This document shows, one piece after another, positions 39,813 through 48,979 of a stretch of 64,000 nt of DNA. Made by a program: the position numbers and the translations under genes. The notes beneath the pieces are model-generated. The model saw nothing but the letters and a program-made list of their open reading frames with translations, was not told the DNA's origin and ran no database searches. Each line of letters starts with the position of its first letter. Within the stretch, counting starts at the first letter, position 1. Source of the DNA: Aquabacterium sp. J223 (GTDB lineage Bacteria; Pseudomonadota; Gammaproteobacteria; Burkholderiales; Burkholderiaceae_C); assembly GCF_024666615.1 (NCBI RefSeq), contig NZ_CP088297.1, positions 62,001 to 126,000 on the forward strand, written 5' to 3'.

Positions 39813-40504
39813 TGCGGCTGGCGGTCGTCTGCGCCATGGAGGAGGAGATCCGGGCGCTGCGCACGCACCTGGTGGCCGAGCGCATCGACCGCACCGCCGG
39901 CCGCGACGTCCACGTCGGCGCGCTGGCCGGCCAGCCGGTGGTGATGGTGCGCTCGGGCATCGGCAAGGTGGCGGCGGCCACCACCGCGGCGCTGCTGCTG
40001 GACCGCCACGCGGTGGACGCCGTGCTGCTGACCGGCGTGGCCGGCGGCCTGGGCGATGGCGTGGCGGTGGGCGACGTGGTGGTGGCCGACGCGCTGCTGC
40101 AGCACGACCTCGACGCCTCGCCGCTGTTCCCGCGCTTCGAGGTGCCGCTCACCGGCCGCTCGCGCTTCGCCACCGATCCCGGCCTGAGCGACCGGTTGGC
40201 GACGGTGGCGGCCACCGTGGCGCCGGCGGTGCACCGTGGGCTCGTCGTCAGCGGCGACCGCTTCGTCAGCCGGGCCGACGAGAGCGCGGCCTTGCGCGGT
40301 GCCCTGCCCGAGGCGCTGGCGGTGGAGATGGAGGGCGCGGCCATGGCCCAGGTCTGCCACGACTTCGGCCGGCCGCTGGCGGTGTGCCGCATCGTCTCCG
40401 ACCGTGCCGACGACGACGCGCACACCGACTTCCAGCGCTTCGTGGCGGACGTCGCGGCCGAGGCCACCCGACGGCTGGTGCTGGGCCTGCTGCAGACCCG
40501 CTGA
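39812..40504 (+). CDS. mtnN: 5'-methylthioadenosine/S-adenosylhomocysteine nucleosidase
   Basis: 230 residues. Cleaves adenine from MTA, SAH and 5'-deoxyadenosine, relieving inhibition of radical-SAM enzymes. Motifs: VVCAMEEEIRAL at the start, MVRSGIGKVAAATTAALLL, LLTGVAGGLG, SGDRFVSRADE and the nucleoside-binding VEMEGAAMAQVC, with the catalytic Asp in RIVSDRADDDAH. TGATG overlap with fadD implies coupled translation. BioB and LipA in this window produce its substrate 5'-deoxyadenosine, which is context only. Confidence 0.95.
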   Translation: MRLAVVCAMEEEIRALRTHLVAERIDRTAGRDVHVGALAGQPVVMVRSGIGKVAAATTAALLLDRHAVDAVLLTGVAGGLGDGVAVGDVVVADALLQHDLDASPLFPRFEVPLTGRSRFATDPGLSDRLATVAATVAPAVHRGLVVSGDRFVSRADESAALRGALPEALAVEMEGAAMAQVCHDFGRPLAVCRIVSDRADDDAHTDFQRFVADVAAEATRRLVLGLLQTR

Positions 40505-40564
40505 CCCGGCCCGGCCCGTCCCCGCCGAGCGGCCGGGCGGGCACGGCTGGCACACTCGCCGCCC

Positions 40565-41293
40565 ATGTCGACGCTGCGCCTGCATGTGCCCGGTCCCCTG
40601 TCGAGCGGCCTGACGCTGGACCTGCCGCCTGCGGCCGCGCGCCATGTGCAGGTGCTGCGCTGCCAGCCCGGGGACCCGCTGGTGCTGTTCGACGGCCGTG
40701 GCGGCGAATGGACCGCCGAGGTGCGGCAGATGGGCCGGCGCGAGGTGGGCGTGCAGGTGCAGGCGCATGTCGAGGTGGAGCGGGAACTGCCCGTGGCCGT
40801 CACCCTGGCGGTCGGCATGCCGGCCAACGACCGCATGGACTTCCTCGTCGAGAAGGCCACCGAACTCGGCGTCGCGGTGCTGCAGCCCCTGGTCTGCGAG
40901 CGGTCGGTGCTGCGCCTGTCCGGCGAGCGCGCCGAGCGCAAACGCGAGCACTGGCAGGGCGTGGCGGTGGCCGCCGCCGAGCAGAGCGGCCGCACCCGGG
41001 TGCCCGCGGTGCGGCCGGTGCAGGCCCTGGGCGAGTGGCTGCGCGCGGCGGGGGGCGCCCAGGCTCATGTGCTGAGCCTGCGGGCCGACGCACGGCCGCC
41101 GGCACGACTGGCCCCTGCATCGTCCGGTGCGCTGTGCTGCCTCAGCGGCCCCGAAGGCGGCCTGAGCCCGGCGGAGGAGGACGCGGCGCGCGACAGCGGC
41201 TTCGCCCCGTTGTCGCTCGGCCCGCGCACGCTGCGGGCCGACACCGCCCCGCTGGCGGTGCTGGCGGCGGTGGCCGCCTGGCACGCCGGCTAG
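40565..41293 (+). CDS. rsmE: 16S rRNA m3U1498 methyltransferase RsmE
   Basis: 242 residues. SPOUT-class methyltransferase. The N-terminal PUA-like part has HVQVLRCQPGDPLVLFDGRGGEWTAEV. The knot domain shows KATELGVAVLQPLVCERSV, AAEQSGRTRVPAV, SGPEGGLSPAEE and LGPRTLRADTAPLAVLA, all diagnostic. ATG 40565 follows CACACTCGCCGCCC with no ribosome site, similar in form to the leaderless starts elsewhere here. Convergent with rlmL, with seven bases between stops. Confidence 0.96.
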   Translation: MSTLRLHVPGPLSSGLTLDLPPAAARHVQVLRCQPGDPLVLFDGRGGEWTAEVRQMGRREVGVQVQAHVEVERELPVAVTLAVGMPANDRMDFLVEKATELGVAVLQPLVCERSVLRLSGERAERKREHWQGVAVAAAEQSGRTRVPAVRPVQALGEWLRAAGGAQAHVLSLRADARPPARLAPASSGALCCLSGPEGGLSPAEEDAARDSGFAPLSLGPRTLRADTAPLAVLAAVAAWHAG

Positions 41294-41300
41294 GGCCGGT

Positions 41301-42638
41301 TCAGGCGTCGGGCGCCGCGGCCGCGGCGTCCCCGCGCTCGCGGCCCAGGCGGCCGGCCACCAGCTCGAAGCGCATCAGCCGGCATTCGATCGGGCCGTTC
41401 CATAGCGGCACGCGCCGGCTCTCCTTCAGCCGCATCCACGACGGCAGCGCCGGCTCGGGGCTGAGCACCCAGGCGGTCCAGCCCGCGTAATGGCGCTTCC
41501 AGTGCGTGGCCAGCGCGCCGAAGAAGGCGGCGGCCTCGTCGGCGCTGGCGGCCGGGCCGTCGGCTTCGGCGGCGAAGGCCTCGCGCCCGCCCCCGCCACC
41601 GCGTCGGGCGTCCGGCGCGGCGCCCTGTCCCTTCGGCGCGAGGCGTTCGCCATACGGCGGGTTGAGCACCAGCGTGCCCTGCGGCGCGGGCGGCGGCCGC
41701 TGCAGCGCGTCCACCGTCTTGAACTCGATGGCCCGGGCCACGCCGGCGCGCTCGGCGTTGCGTTGCGCGAAGTCGGTCATGCGGAACGACACGTCGCCGG
41801 CGAACACCGGCGCCGCCGGCGGGTGCTCCGCCGCCCGCGCCTCGTCCTTCAGCGCCTGCCATTCGGCGCGCCGGGCGGCCTCGCGGAACGGCGCCTGGCG
41901 TTCGAAGGCGAACCGGCGCTGGCCGCCCGGCGCGATGCCGCAGGCCAGCTGGGCCGCTTCGATGGCGATGGTGCCGGCGCCGCAGCAGGGGTCGAGCAGC
42001 GGGCCGTCGGTCGGTCGACCCTGCCAGCCCGCGGCGGCCAGCAGCGCCGCGGCCAGCGTCTCCTTCAGCGGCGCCTCGCCGCGGTCCTCGCGCCAGCCGC
42101 GCTTGAACAGCGCCTCGCCCGAGGTGTCCACGTACAGCGTGGCCCATTCGGCATCGACGTGCAGCAGCAGCGGCAGGTCGGGCCGCCGGGTGTCGACGTC
42201 GGGCCGTGCGCCCTGCCGCTCGCGCAGCACGTCGCACACCGCGTCCTTGATGCGCAGGCCGGCGAAGTGGAGGCTGTGCAGCGGCGAGCGCTGCGCCGTC
42301 ACGTCCACCTTCAAGGTGCCGCGCGCGTCGATCCAGGCCGTCCAGTCGACGCGGCGGGCGAGTTCGTACAGGTCCTGCTCATGGCCGTAGCGCGCCTGCG
42401 CCACCCGCCACAGCACCCGCTGGGCCAGCCGGCTGTGCAGGTTCAGGCGCATGGCGAGCGCCGGCAGGTGCGCTTCCTGCGCCGCCTGCACCTCCACCCC
42501 GCCGCGGCGCGGTCGCACCCCGGCCAGGCCGGCGGGCAGCAGGGCGGTCACCTCGTCGGCGAGCAGGCCCTCCACCCCGGCCGCCGCCGGCAGGAACAGC
42601 CCCCCGTCGGCGGCACCGCGTCCGGTGTCAGACGCCAT
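41301..42638 (-). CDS. rlmL: 23S rRNA m2G2445 methyltransferase (RlmL-type THUMP protein)
   Basis: 445 residues. The N-terminal THUMP domain is LFLPAAAGVEGLLADEV through LYELARRVDW. The methyltransferase has LLLHVDAEWATLYVDTSGEALFKRGWR, LLDPCCGAGTIAIEAAQLACG (SAM site) and the catalytic VLNPPYGERL near residue 335. Only the RlmL half of E. coli RlmKL is present. A Gly/Arg/Ala-rich insert of about 35 residues (RRGGGGGREAFAAEADGPAAS) follows the NPPY motif. Four bases separate the rpoN stop from ATG 42638. Confidence 0.92.
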   Translation of the reverse strand: MASDTGRGAADGGLFLPAAAGVEGLLADEVTALLPAGLAGVRPRRGGVEVQAAQEAHLPALAMRLNLHSRLAQRVLWRVAQARYGHEQDLYELARRVDWTAWIDARGTLKVDVTAQRSPLHSLHFAGLRIKDAVCDVLRERQGARPDVDTRRPDLPLLLHVDAEWATLYVDTSGEALFKRGWREDRGEAPLKETLAAALLAAAGWQGRPTDGPLLDPCCGAGTIAIEAAQLACGIAPGGQRRFAFERQAPFREAARRAEWQALKDEARAAEHPPAAPVFAGDVSFRMTDFAQRNAERAGVARAIEFKTVDALQRPPPAPQGTLVLNPPYGERLAPKGQGAAPDARRGGGGGREAFAAEADGPAASADEAAAFFGALATHWKRHYAGWTAWVLSPEPALPSWMRLKESRRVPLWNGPIECRLMRFELVAGRLGRERGDAAAAAPDA

Positions 42639-42642
42639 CCGG

Positions 42643-44187
42643 CTACAGCTCCCGCCGCAGGTTGGCCGGGGCGATCTTCAGCGCCTCGCGGTACTTGGCC
42701 ACCGTGCGGCGCGCCACCTGGATGCCCTGCTCTTCCAGCATCAGCGACAGCTGGCTGTCCGACAGCGGCTTCTTCGCATCCTCGGCGGCGACCAGCCGCT
42801 TGATGAGCGCGCGCACCGCGGTGCTCGACGCATTGCCGCCGGCCTCGGTGTTCAGCGACGAGCCGAAGAAGTACTTCAGCTCGAAGGTGCCGAAGGGCGT
42901 GGCCATGTACTTGGCGGTGGTCACCCGCGAGATGGTCGACTCGTGCAGCCCCAGCTCGTCGGCGATCTCCCGCAGCACCAGCGGCTTCATCGCGATCTCG
43001 CCGTGGCTGAAGAAGTTCTTCTGCCGCTCGACGATGGCCGCCGACACCCGCAGGATGGTGTCGAAGCGCTGCTGGATGTTCTTCATGAACCAGCGCGCCT
43101 CCTGCAGCCGTGACGACAGGCCGGCGGAGCTGCCGTTGGCCGACGACCGTGCGCTGCGGATGGCCTGGGCATAGAGGTCGTTGATGCGCAGCTTGGGCAT
43201 CACGTCGGGGTTCAGCACCACCTTCCAGGCGCGGCCGGCCTTCTGCACGATGACGTCGGGCACGACGATCTGCGCCTCGGCGCGGCCGAAGGGCCGGCCG
43301 GGCTTGGGCTCGCACTGCACGATCAGCGCCTGCGCGGCCTTGATCAGCTCCTCGTCGGCGCCGGTCACCGCCACCAGCTTCTTCATGTCGCGGCGGGCCA
43401 GCAGCTCCAGGTGCTGCTTGCAGACGATGATGGCGATCATCTGCGCTTCGCTGCGCGGCAGCGCGCGCAGCTGCAGCGTCAGGCATTCGGGCAGGTCCCG
43501 GGCGCCGACGCCCAGCGGCTCCAGGTTCTGCAGCCACTTCAGCGCGCACTGCAGGCGGCCGAGCAGGTCCTCGCGGCCGTCGGCGTCGTCCTCGTCGAGG
43601 CCGAGCTGGTCGGCCAGGCGGGCGGCGATGTCCTCCAGCGGGTCGGCCAGGTAGCCGTCGTCGTTGAGCGACTCGATCAGCACCTGCAGCGCCGCCGCGT
43701 CCTCGCGGCCCAGCCGCATGCCCAGCACCTGCTGGCGCAGGTGGTCCTGCAGGCTCAGGGCGCCGCCGCCGCGCTCCTGCGGCTCGAAGTCGTCGTCGCC
43801 GCCGGCAGCGCCGCTGGCCGAGGACGGCAGCTCGCGGATGCCGTCGAAGTCGTCGCGCTCGGTGCCGTTCTCCCAGTCGTCGCGTTCGGTGGTGCCGAAC
43901 TCGGTCGCCTCCATCGCGGGCGACTCGTCGTGCTCGGGCGAGGCGGCGTCGTGCGGCGCGTCGTCGCGCTCGGGCCGTTCGGCGGCGCTGGCGGCGGTGC
44001 GGTCGAGCGAGGCCTCGAACGGGCTGACCTGCTCCTCCTCGGCTTCGAGGAAGGGGTTCTGCTCGAGCATCTGCTCGACTTCCTGGTGCAGCTCCAGCGT
44101 CGACAGCTGCAGCAGCCGGATGGACTGCTGCAGCTGCGGCGTGAGCGCCAGGTGCTGGCTGAGTCGGACTTGCAGTGATGGCTTCAT
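42643..44187 (-). CDS. rpoN: RNA polymerase sigma-54 factor RpoN
   Basis: 514 residues. Directs transcription from -24/-12 promoters with enhancer-binding activators. Region I is Gln/Leu-rich: SLQVRLSQHLALTPQLQQSIRLLQLSTLELHQEV. Region II (about 60-145) is a long acidic stretch. The core-binding and HTH parts include KPLVLREIADELGLHESTISRVTTAKYM, and the RpoN box ARRTVAKYREALKI is near the end. It follows lptB with an intergenic repeat between. No hpf/raiA gene is found downstream, where rlmL lies instead. Confidence 0.98.
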   Translation of the reverse strand: MKPSLQVRLSQHLALTPQLQQSIRLLQLSTLELHQEVEQMLEQNPFLEAEEEQVSPFEASLDRTAASAAERPERDDAPHDAASPEHDESPAMEATEFGTTERDDWENGTERDDFDGIRELPSSASGAAGGDDDFEPQERGGGALSLQDHLRQQVLGMRLGREDAAALQVLIESLNDDGYLADPLEDIAARLADQLGLDEDDADGREDLLGRLQCALKWLQNLEPLGVGARDLPECLTLQLRALPRSEAQMIAIIVCKQHLELLARRDMKKLVAVTGADEELIKAAQALIVQCEPKPGRPFGRAEAQIVVPDVIVQKAGRAWKVVLNPDVMPKLRINDLYAQAIRSARSSANGSSAGLSSRLQEARWFMKNIQQRFDTILRVSAAIVERQKNFFSHGEIAMKPLVLREIADELGLHESTISRVTTAKYMATPFGTFELKYFFGSSLNTEAGGNASSTAVRALIKRLVAAEDAKKPLSDSQLSLMLEEQGIQVARRTVAKYREALKIAPANLRREL

Positions 44188-44222
44188 GAGGCGTCCGGCC
44201 GCCGGGCCGCCCCAAGGTCGGA

Positions 44223-44265
44223 CAGCCCCCTCGGGGGGCAGCGAACGAAGAGAGCGTGGGGGCTG
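44223..44265. repeat. REP-like intergenic palindrome between rpoN and lptB
   Basis: An outer inverted repeat cagccccc (44223-44230) and gggggctg (44258-44265) with an inner alternative stem ccccc/ggggg around tc. The form, C-rich arm then agcgaacgaag then G-rich arm, resembles dispersed intergenic repeats of Burkholderiales. Single copy in this window. Confidence 0.5.
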
Positions 44266-44272
44266 CTCATCG

Positions 44273-45040
44273 TCACATGCGGAAGTGTTCGCCGAGGTAG
44301 ACCTTGCGCACGTCGGCGTTCTCGACGATCTCGTGCGGGGTGCCCTCGGCCAGCACCCGGCCCTCGCTGATGATGTAGGCGCGGTCGCAGATGCCCAGCG
44401 TCTCGCGCACGTTGTGGTCGGTGATGAGCACGCCGATGCCGCGCGACTTGAGGAAGCTGATGATGCGCTGGATCTCGATGACGGCGATGGGGTCGACGCC
44501 GGCGAAGGGCTCGTCGAGCAGGATGAAGCGCGGCTGCGTGGCCAGGGCGCGGGCGATCTCCACCCGCCGCCGCTCGCCGCCCGACAGGGCGGGCGCGGGC
44601 ACCGCGCGCAGCTTCTCGATGCTCAGTTCCTGCAGCAGCTCGTCGAGCCGGCGGTCCAGCTCGCGTGCCGGCAGCGGCCGGCCGTCCACCCCGCGCTGCA
44701 GTTCCAGCACCGCGCGCACGTTCTCCTCCACCGACAGCTTGCGGAAGATCGACGCCTCCTGGGGCAGGTACGACAGGCCGAGCCGCGAGCGCTGGTGGAT
44801 CGGCCGGTCCTGCACCGGCGCGCCGTCGATGCGGATCTCGCCGGCGTCGGCGCGCACCAGGCCGACGATCATGTAGAAGCTGGTGGTCTTGCCGGCGCCG
44901 TTCGGGCCCAGCAGGCCGACCACCTCGCCGGCGCCCACGCTGACGTGCACGTCCTTGACCACCTGGCGGGAGCCGTAGCGCTTCTGCAGCCCCTCGGCCT
45001 CCAGGCGGCTCAGGACCTGGGCCTCGGTGTGCGCGTTCAC
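44273..45040 (-). CDS. lptB: LPS export ABC transporter ATP-binding protein LptB
   Basis: 255 residues starting GTG 45040. ATPase powering LPS extraction from the inner membrane with LptF/LptG. Walker [22 protein letters not shown]-loop [18 protein letters not shown], signature [15 protein letters not shown], Walker [17 protein letters not shown] and His switch [18 protein letters not shown], all intact. Ends [12 protein letters not shown] as usual. The start GTG overlaps the lptA TGA (GTGA). Confidence 0.98.
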   Translation of the reverse strand: MNAHTEAQVLSRLEAEGLQKRYGSRQVVKDVHVSVGAGEVVGLLGPNGAGKTTSFYMIVGLVRADAGEIRIDGAPVQDRPIHQRSRLGLSYLPQEASIFRKLSVEENVRAVLELQRGVDGRPLPARELDRRLDELLQELSIEKLRAVPAPALSGGERRRVEIARALATQPRFILLDEPFAGVDPIAVIEIQRIISFLKSRGIGVLITDHNVRETLGICDRAYIISEGRVLAEGTPHEIVENADVRKVYLGEHFRM

Positions 45041-45690
45041 TTCCGCTCCCCCAGCCCGGTGGCGGGCTTCAGAGGCTGAGGCGCGGAGGCCGGCGCGCTG
45101 GCCGCGTCCTCGGGCGTCAGCACCAGGCGCACCCGGCCGCCGGGGTTGGCCGGGGTCACCGACTGCGGGCCACCCTCGACGCTCAGGCGCTCGGTGTTGG
45201 CGTCCCAGGTGATGCGGTTGCCGTTGAGCTGGTCGGCCACCGCCGCGCCGCGCAGACGGCGGGCTTCGGCCTGGCCGATCAGCACCACGATGCCGCTGCG
45301 GCCGTCGTACTCGATGCGCTCGGCCTCGCCTTCGACCCATTCCTCCAGCGCGTCGCGCTTCTGGCGGAAGCTGGCGCGGCGGCCGGCGCTGCCCAGCGCG
45401 GTGGCGGCACGGAAGCCGTCGGGGCTCTGCCGCACCTCCACCCGGTCGGCCTTGAGCACCAGCGTGCCCTGGGTGATGACGACGTTGCCGTTGAAGATCA
45501 CCACCTGCTTGAGCAGGTCCAGGCTGCCGGGCTGGTCGGCTTCGACGGTGATGCGCTGGCGGCTGTCCGCGCGCTCCGCATGGGCGGGCGGCGCGGCGAT
45601 CAGCGCCAGGCAGGCGCTCGCCGCCAGCCCCAGCAGACGGATTGCGGAGGCGGCGACACGGGGACGGAGGGACGACACGGTCTGCGGCAT
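45037..45690 (-). CDS. lptA: Lipopolysaccharide transport periplasmic protein LptA
   Basis: 217 residues. Forms the periplasmic bridge for LPS. A long signal peptide (to about residue 38, PPAHA) precedes the OstA beta-jellyroll: [43 protein letters not shown] and [20 protein letters not shown]. The C-terminus is Pro/Ala-rich. No lptC is found upstream, where dsbA lies instead. TAGAAT at 45705-45710 (minus) ends 14 bases before ATG 45690. Confidence 0.92.
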   Translation of the reverse strand: MPQTVSSLRPRVAASAIRLLGLAASACLALIAAPPAHAERADSRQRITVEADQPGSLDLLKQVVIFNGNVVITQGTLVLKADRVEVRQSPDGFRAATALGSAGRRASFRQKRDALEEWVEGEAERIEYDGRSGIVVLIGQAEARRLRGAAVADQLNGNRITWDANTERLSVEGGPQSVTPANPGGRVRLVLTPEDAASAPASAPQPLKPATGLGERK

Positions 45691-45704
45691 GAAAGTTGCA
45701 GACC

Positions 45705-45710
45705 ATTCTA
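45705..45710 (-). promoter_or_regulatory. Putative -10 box (TAGAAT) for lptA-lptB
   Basis: Minus-strand TAGAAT 14 bases before the lptA ATG, giving a leader of about eight bases. This suggests lptAB can be transcribed apart from dsbA. Confidence 0.45.
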
Positions 45711-45757
45711 GCCACAGCGGCTGGCCGGCCCGGCGCACGGGCCGGCAAAAAGACGCG

Positions 45758-46414
45758 TCAGCCGCCAGCTTTGACGCGCTGCACCAGGAAGTCGGTGACC
45801 GCCAGCGAACGCTCGAAGTTGCCGGCCAGCGTGGCCGACGTCCAGAAGCGGCCCTGCACGCCCAGCGTGGGCACGCCGTCGATCTTGTAGGCCTCGCTGA
45901 GCTGAGTGGCCTGGCGCGCCTTGGTCTGCACGCCGAAGGACTTGAACACCTCCAGGAACTTGCCGCCGTCGATGCCGTTCTCGGCGGCGAAGGCGGCCAG
46001 GTCGGCTTCCTTGTCCAGCCGGCGGCGCTGCTGGTGAATGGCGTTGAACACCTTGGCATGGAGCTGGTCGACCGCGCCCAGGGTCTCCAGCGAGTAGTAC
46101 AGCTTCTGATGCGTCTGGTGCAGCGCGGTGAACCCGACGTGCACCCGGCGGAAGGCCACGTCGGCCGGCAGCGCCTTGCTCCACGGGCCGATGATGGGCT
46201 CGAAGGCGTAGCAGTGCGGGCAGCCGTACCAGAAGAACTCCACCACCTCGACCTTCCCCTTCGGCGCACCGGTGGGCGCCGGCTGGGCCACCCGGACGTA
46301 GTGCGTGCCCTCGGCAGGCTGGCCGCCTTGGGCGGCCGCCGTGTTCGGCAGTGCACCCAGCACCGGCAGGGCAGCCAACGAAGTGGACAAGGCGGTGAAG
46401 TCGCGCCGTTTCAT
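45758..46414 (-). CDS. dsbA: Thiol:disulfide interchange protein DsbA
   Basis: 218 residues. Periplasmic oxidase that introduces disulfides. The N-terminus MKRRDFTALSTSLAALPVLGALPNTAAAQ is a signal with an RR pair, possibly Tat-like. Thioredoxin motif VEVVEFFWYGCPHCYAFEP has Cys65 and Cys68. The helical insert (LHQTHQKLYYSLETLG...) and cis-Pro loop KIDGVPTLGVQGRFW complete the fold. Downstream of the SPOR gene on the same strand. Confidence 0.96.
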   Translation of the reverse strand: MKRRDFTALSTSLAALPVLGALPNTAAAQGGQPAEGTHYVRVAQPAPTGAPKGKVEVVEFFWYGCPHCYAFEPIIGPWSKALPADVAFRRVHVGFTALHQTHQKLYYSLETLGAVDQLHAKVFNAIHQQRRRLDKEADLAAFAAENGIDGGKFLEVFKSFGVQTKARQATQLSEAYKIDGVPTLGVQGRFWTSATLAGNFERSLAVTDFLVQRVKAGG

Positions 46415-46512
46415 GGGGTCGGGTTCCTTTGCTGTGCGCCGGACGGGGCCGGCTGTCGATCGGTCACTGTGCATGGAGCGGTGTCGCCGCCCGGAGGTTC
46501 AACGTCGCGGCG

Positions 46513-47148
46513 TCAGCGCTCCACCCGCACCAGCGCGGCCTCCACCCCGGCGGCCTGGGCCCGGCTCTGCGCGGCCTCGGCGTCCTCGCGGCCGTCGAAG
46601 GGGCCGAGCCGCACCCGGTACACGGTGCGGCCGGCCTGCTCGCGCTCGGTGACCCGGGCGCCGAGGCCGAGCATCGCCAGCTTGGCCCGCTGCTGCTCGG
46701 CGTCGTCGGCACGGGCGTAGGCGCCGACCTGCACGAAGTAGCTGAACGGATCGCTGCCCGGCTTGGCCGACGGCGCTTGGCCCGACAGCAGCGCCGCCGG
46801 GTCGCGCGCACCGCGCGGGGCGCTGGCCGCGGGCGGCGTGCCGGGCACCGTCGACGGGGCCACCGCCACCGGCTGCTCGGCGGGACGCGGCCCGCCGGCG
46901 TCGGCCGGCGGCTTCGCCGGCAGCGCCGGCCGCACCGGCTTGCCGGCCAGCGGCGCGTTGGGGTCCCAGTTCTTGTTGCGCTCGGCCTCGGCCGCGTCCT
47001 GGGCCGAGGTGCGCTGCGGCACCTTGTTGACGAAGGGCACCGGCACCTTGGTCACGTACAGCGCGACCGCCAGCGCCGCAGCCAGCCCGATCAACAGGCC
47101 GACGACCAGGCCGATGGCGAAGCCGCCGCGCTGGTTCGGCCGCCTCAT
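46513..47148 (-). CDS. SPOR-domain protein (FtsN-like)
   Basis: 211 residues. One membrane helix at about residues 9-32 ([25 protein letters not shown]), a Pro/Ala-rich periplasmic linker, and a SPOR domain at about 135-209 ([25 protein letters not shown]...[24 protein letters not shown]). SPOR domains bind denuded septal peptidoglycan, and the layout is like FtsN. ATG 47148 overlaps the argS stop by four bases (ATGA). Name not assigned because several SPOR proteins share this layout. Confidence 0.9.
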   Translation of the reverse strand: MRRPNQRGGFAIGLVVGLLIGLAAALAVALYVTKVPVPFVNKVPQRTSAQDAAEAERNKNWDPNAPLAGKPVRPALPAKPPADAGGPRPAEQPVAVAPSTVPGTPPAASAPRGARDPAALLSGQAPSAKPGSDPFSYFVQVGAYARADDAEQQRAKLAMLGLGARVTEREQAGRTVYRVRLGPFDGREDAEAAQSRAQAAGVEAALVRVER

Positions 47149-48872
47149 GCCGCCACCCCTTCGGCCACCACTTCACGCGACATCGCCTCCGGCGCGCCGA
47201 CGCCCACGACGGCCAGCCCGTTGCGCAGCACCTGCGCGGTGGCGGCCAGCAGCGCCAGCCGGGCGCGCGCCAGGTCGCGGTCGTCGACGAGGAAGCGCTC
47301 GGCGGCGTAGTAGCCGTGGAAGGCCGCGGCCAGGTCGCGCAGGTAGAAGGCCACGTCGTGCGGCGCGAGTTCGGCCGCCGCCCGCGACAGCATCTCCGGG
47401 TAGGCGGCCAGCTTGAGCATCAGGGCCAGTTCGGTCGGTGCCACCAGGCGCGACAGGTCGGCCTCGTGCAGGGACGACGTCGCTTCGCCGGTGGTCTGCC
47501 GGTGCTGCGCCATCACCGAGCAGATGCGCGCATGCGCGTACTGAACATAGAACACCGGGTTCTCGTCGTTCGCCTTCAGCGCCAGGTCGACGTCGAAGAC
47601 GAACTCGGTGTCGGCCTTGCGGCTGATGAGGAAGAAGCGCACCGCGTCGCGGCTGGTCCAGTCGATCAGGTCGCGCAGGGTGACGTAGCTGCCGGCGCGC
47701 TTGGAGATCTTCACCTCCTGGCCGCCCTTCATCACCGTCACCATCTTGTGCAGCAGGTAGTCGGGGTAGCCGGCCGGGATGCCGACCCCCGCCGCCTGCA
47801 GGCCGGCGCGCACCCGGGCGATGGTGCCGTGGTGGTCGCTGCCCTGGATGTTCACCGCCTTGGTGAAGCCGCGCTCGAACTTGGCGATGTGGTAGGCCAC
47901 GTCGGGCACGAAGTAGGTGTAGCCGCCGTCGGACTTGCGCATCACGCGGTCCTTGTCGTCGCCGTAGTCGGTGGACTTCAGCCACAGCGCGCCGTCGGCC
48001 TCGTAGGTCTTGCCGGCGTCGACGAGCCTCTGCACCGCGGCCTCGACCCGGCCGGAGGTGTACAGGCTCGACTCCAGGTAGTAGTGGTCGAAGCGCACGC
48101 CGAAGGCCCGCAGGTCGAGGTCCTGCTCGTGGCGCAGGTAGGCCACGGCGAACTGGCGGATGCCGTCCAGGTCGTCGGCGTCGCCGGAGGCCGTGAAGGC
48201 GCGGTCGTCGGCGGTGACCGTCTTCTTCGCCGCGAAGTCGGCGGCGATGTCGGCGATGTAGTCGCCGTTGTAGGCGTTCTCCGGCCAGCCGGCGTCGCCC
48301 GGCTTCAGGCCCTTCAGCCGCGCCTGCGTCGACAGCGCCAGCGTCTGGATCTGCACGCCGGCGTCGTTGTAGTAGAACTCGCGCGTCACCTGCCAGCCCT
48401 GCGAGTCGTACAGGTTGCAGATGGCGTCGCCCAGCGCGCCCTGGCGGCCATGGCCGACGTGCAGCGGGCCGGTGGGGTTGGCGGAGACGAACTCGACCAG
48501 CACCTTCGCGCCCGGCCGCGCCGGCTGGCGGCCGAAGGCCTCGCCCTCGGCCAGCACCTGCGCCACCACCGCCTGCTTGGCGGCGGCCTTCAGCCGCAGG
48601 TTGACGAAGCCGGGGCCGGCGATCTCCAGCGGCAGTTCGACCCAGCGCTGCACGGCCGGATGCGCCTGCAGCCGCTCGACCAGCGCCTCGGCCACGTCGC
48701 GCGGCTTCTGCCTGAGCGCGCGGGCCAGGGGCATGGCGGCGGTGATGGCCAGGTCGCCGTGCGCGGCCTGCTTCGGCGACTCGAACGCGGCGGCCTGCGC
48801 CTGTTCGGGCCCGCCCACGGCGCCGACCGCCTCCTTCAAGGCCACCAGCAGCTCGTTTTTGGCAAGGATCAT
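47145..48872 (-). CDS. argS: Arginyl-tRNA synthetase
   Basis: 575 residues. Class I synthetase. The HIGH motif is [14 protein letters not shown] near residue 138, preceded by [13 protein letters not shown]. The KMSKS equivalent is [16 protein letters not shown]. The N-terminal tRNA domain and C-terminal anticodon domain (ending [15 protein letters not shown]) are complete. TAGAAT ends six bases before ATG 48872, with no ribosome site. Confidence 0.98.
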   Translation of the reverse strand: MILAKNELLVALKEAVGAVGGPEQAQAAAFESPKQAAHGDLAITAAMPLARALRQKPRDVAEALVERLQAHPAVQRWVELPLEIAGPGFVNLRLKAAAKQAVVAQVLAEGEAFGRQPARPGAKVLVEFVSANPTGPLHVGHGRQGALGDAICNLYDSQGWQVTREFYYNDAGVQIQTLALSTQARLKGLKPGDAGWPENAYNGDYIADIAADFAAKKTVTADDRAFTASGDADDLDGIRQFAVAYLRHEQDLDLRAFGVRFDHYYLESSLYTSGRVEAAVQRLVDAGKTYEADGALWLKSTDYGDDKDRVMRKSDGGYTYFVPDVAYHIAKFERGFTKAVNIQGSDHHGTIARVRAGLQAAGVGIPAGYPDYLLHKMVTVMKGGQEVKISKRAGSYVTLRDLIDWTSRDAVRFFLISRKADTEFVFDVDLALKANDENPVFYVQYAHARICSVMAQHRQTTGEATSSLHEADLSRLVAPTELALMLKLAAYPEMLSRAAAELAPHDVAFYLRDLAAAFHGYYAAERFLVDDRDLARARLALLAATAQVLRNGLAVVGVGAPEAMSREVVAEGVAA

Positions 48873-48878
48873 CGGACG

Positions 48879-48884
48879 ATTCTA
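48879..48884 (-). promoter_or_regulatory. Putative -10 box (TAGAAT) for argS, leaderless
   Basis: Minus-strand TTTTAGAAT, then six bases, then ATG 48872. The spacing would place +1 on the A of the start codon. Confidence 0.5.
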
Positions 48885-48979
48885 AAAGCCGGCTATTTCC
48901 ACGATCGAACGGGCGCCAGGCGGGCGAACATCCCGCAAGACGGCCGGGTCTGGCCGCCTCGAGCTGTTGCCGCCCCGCC

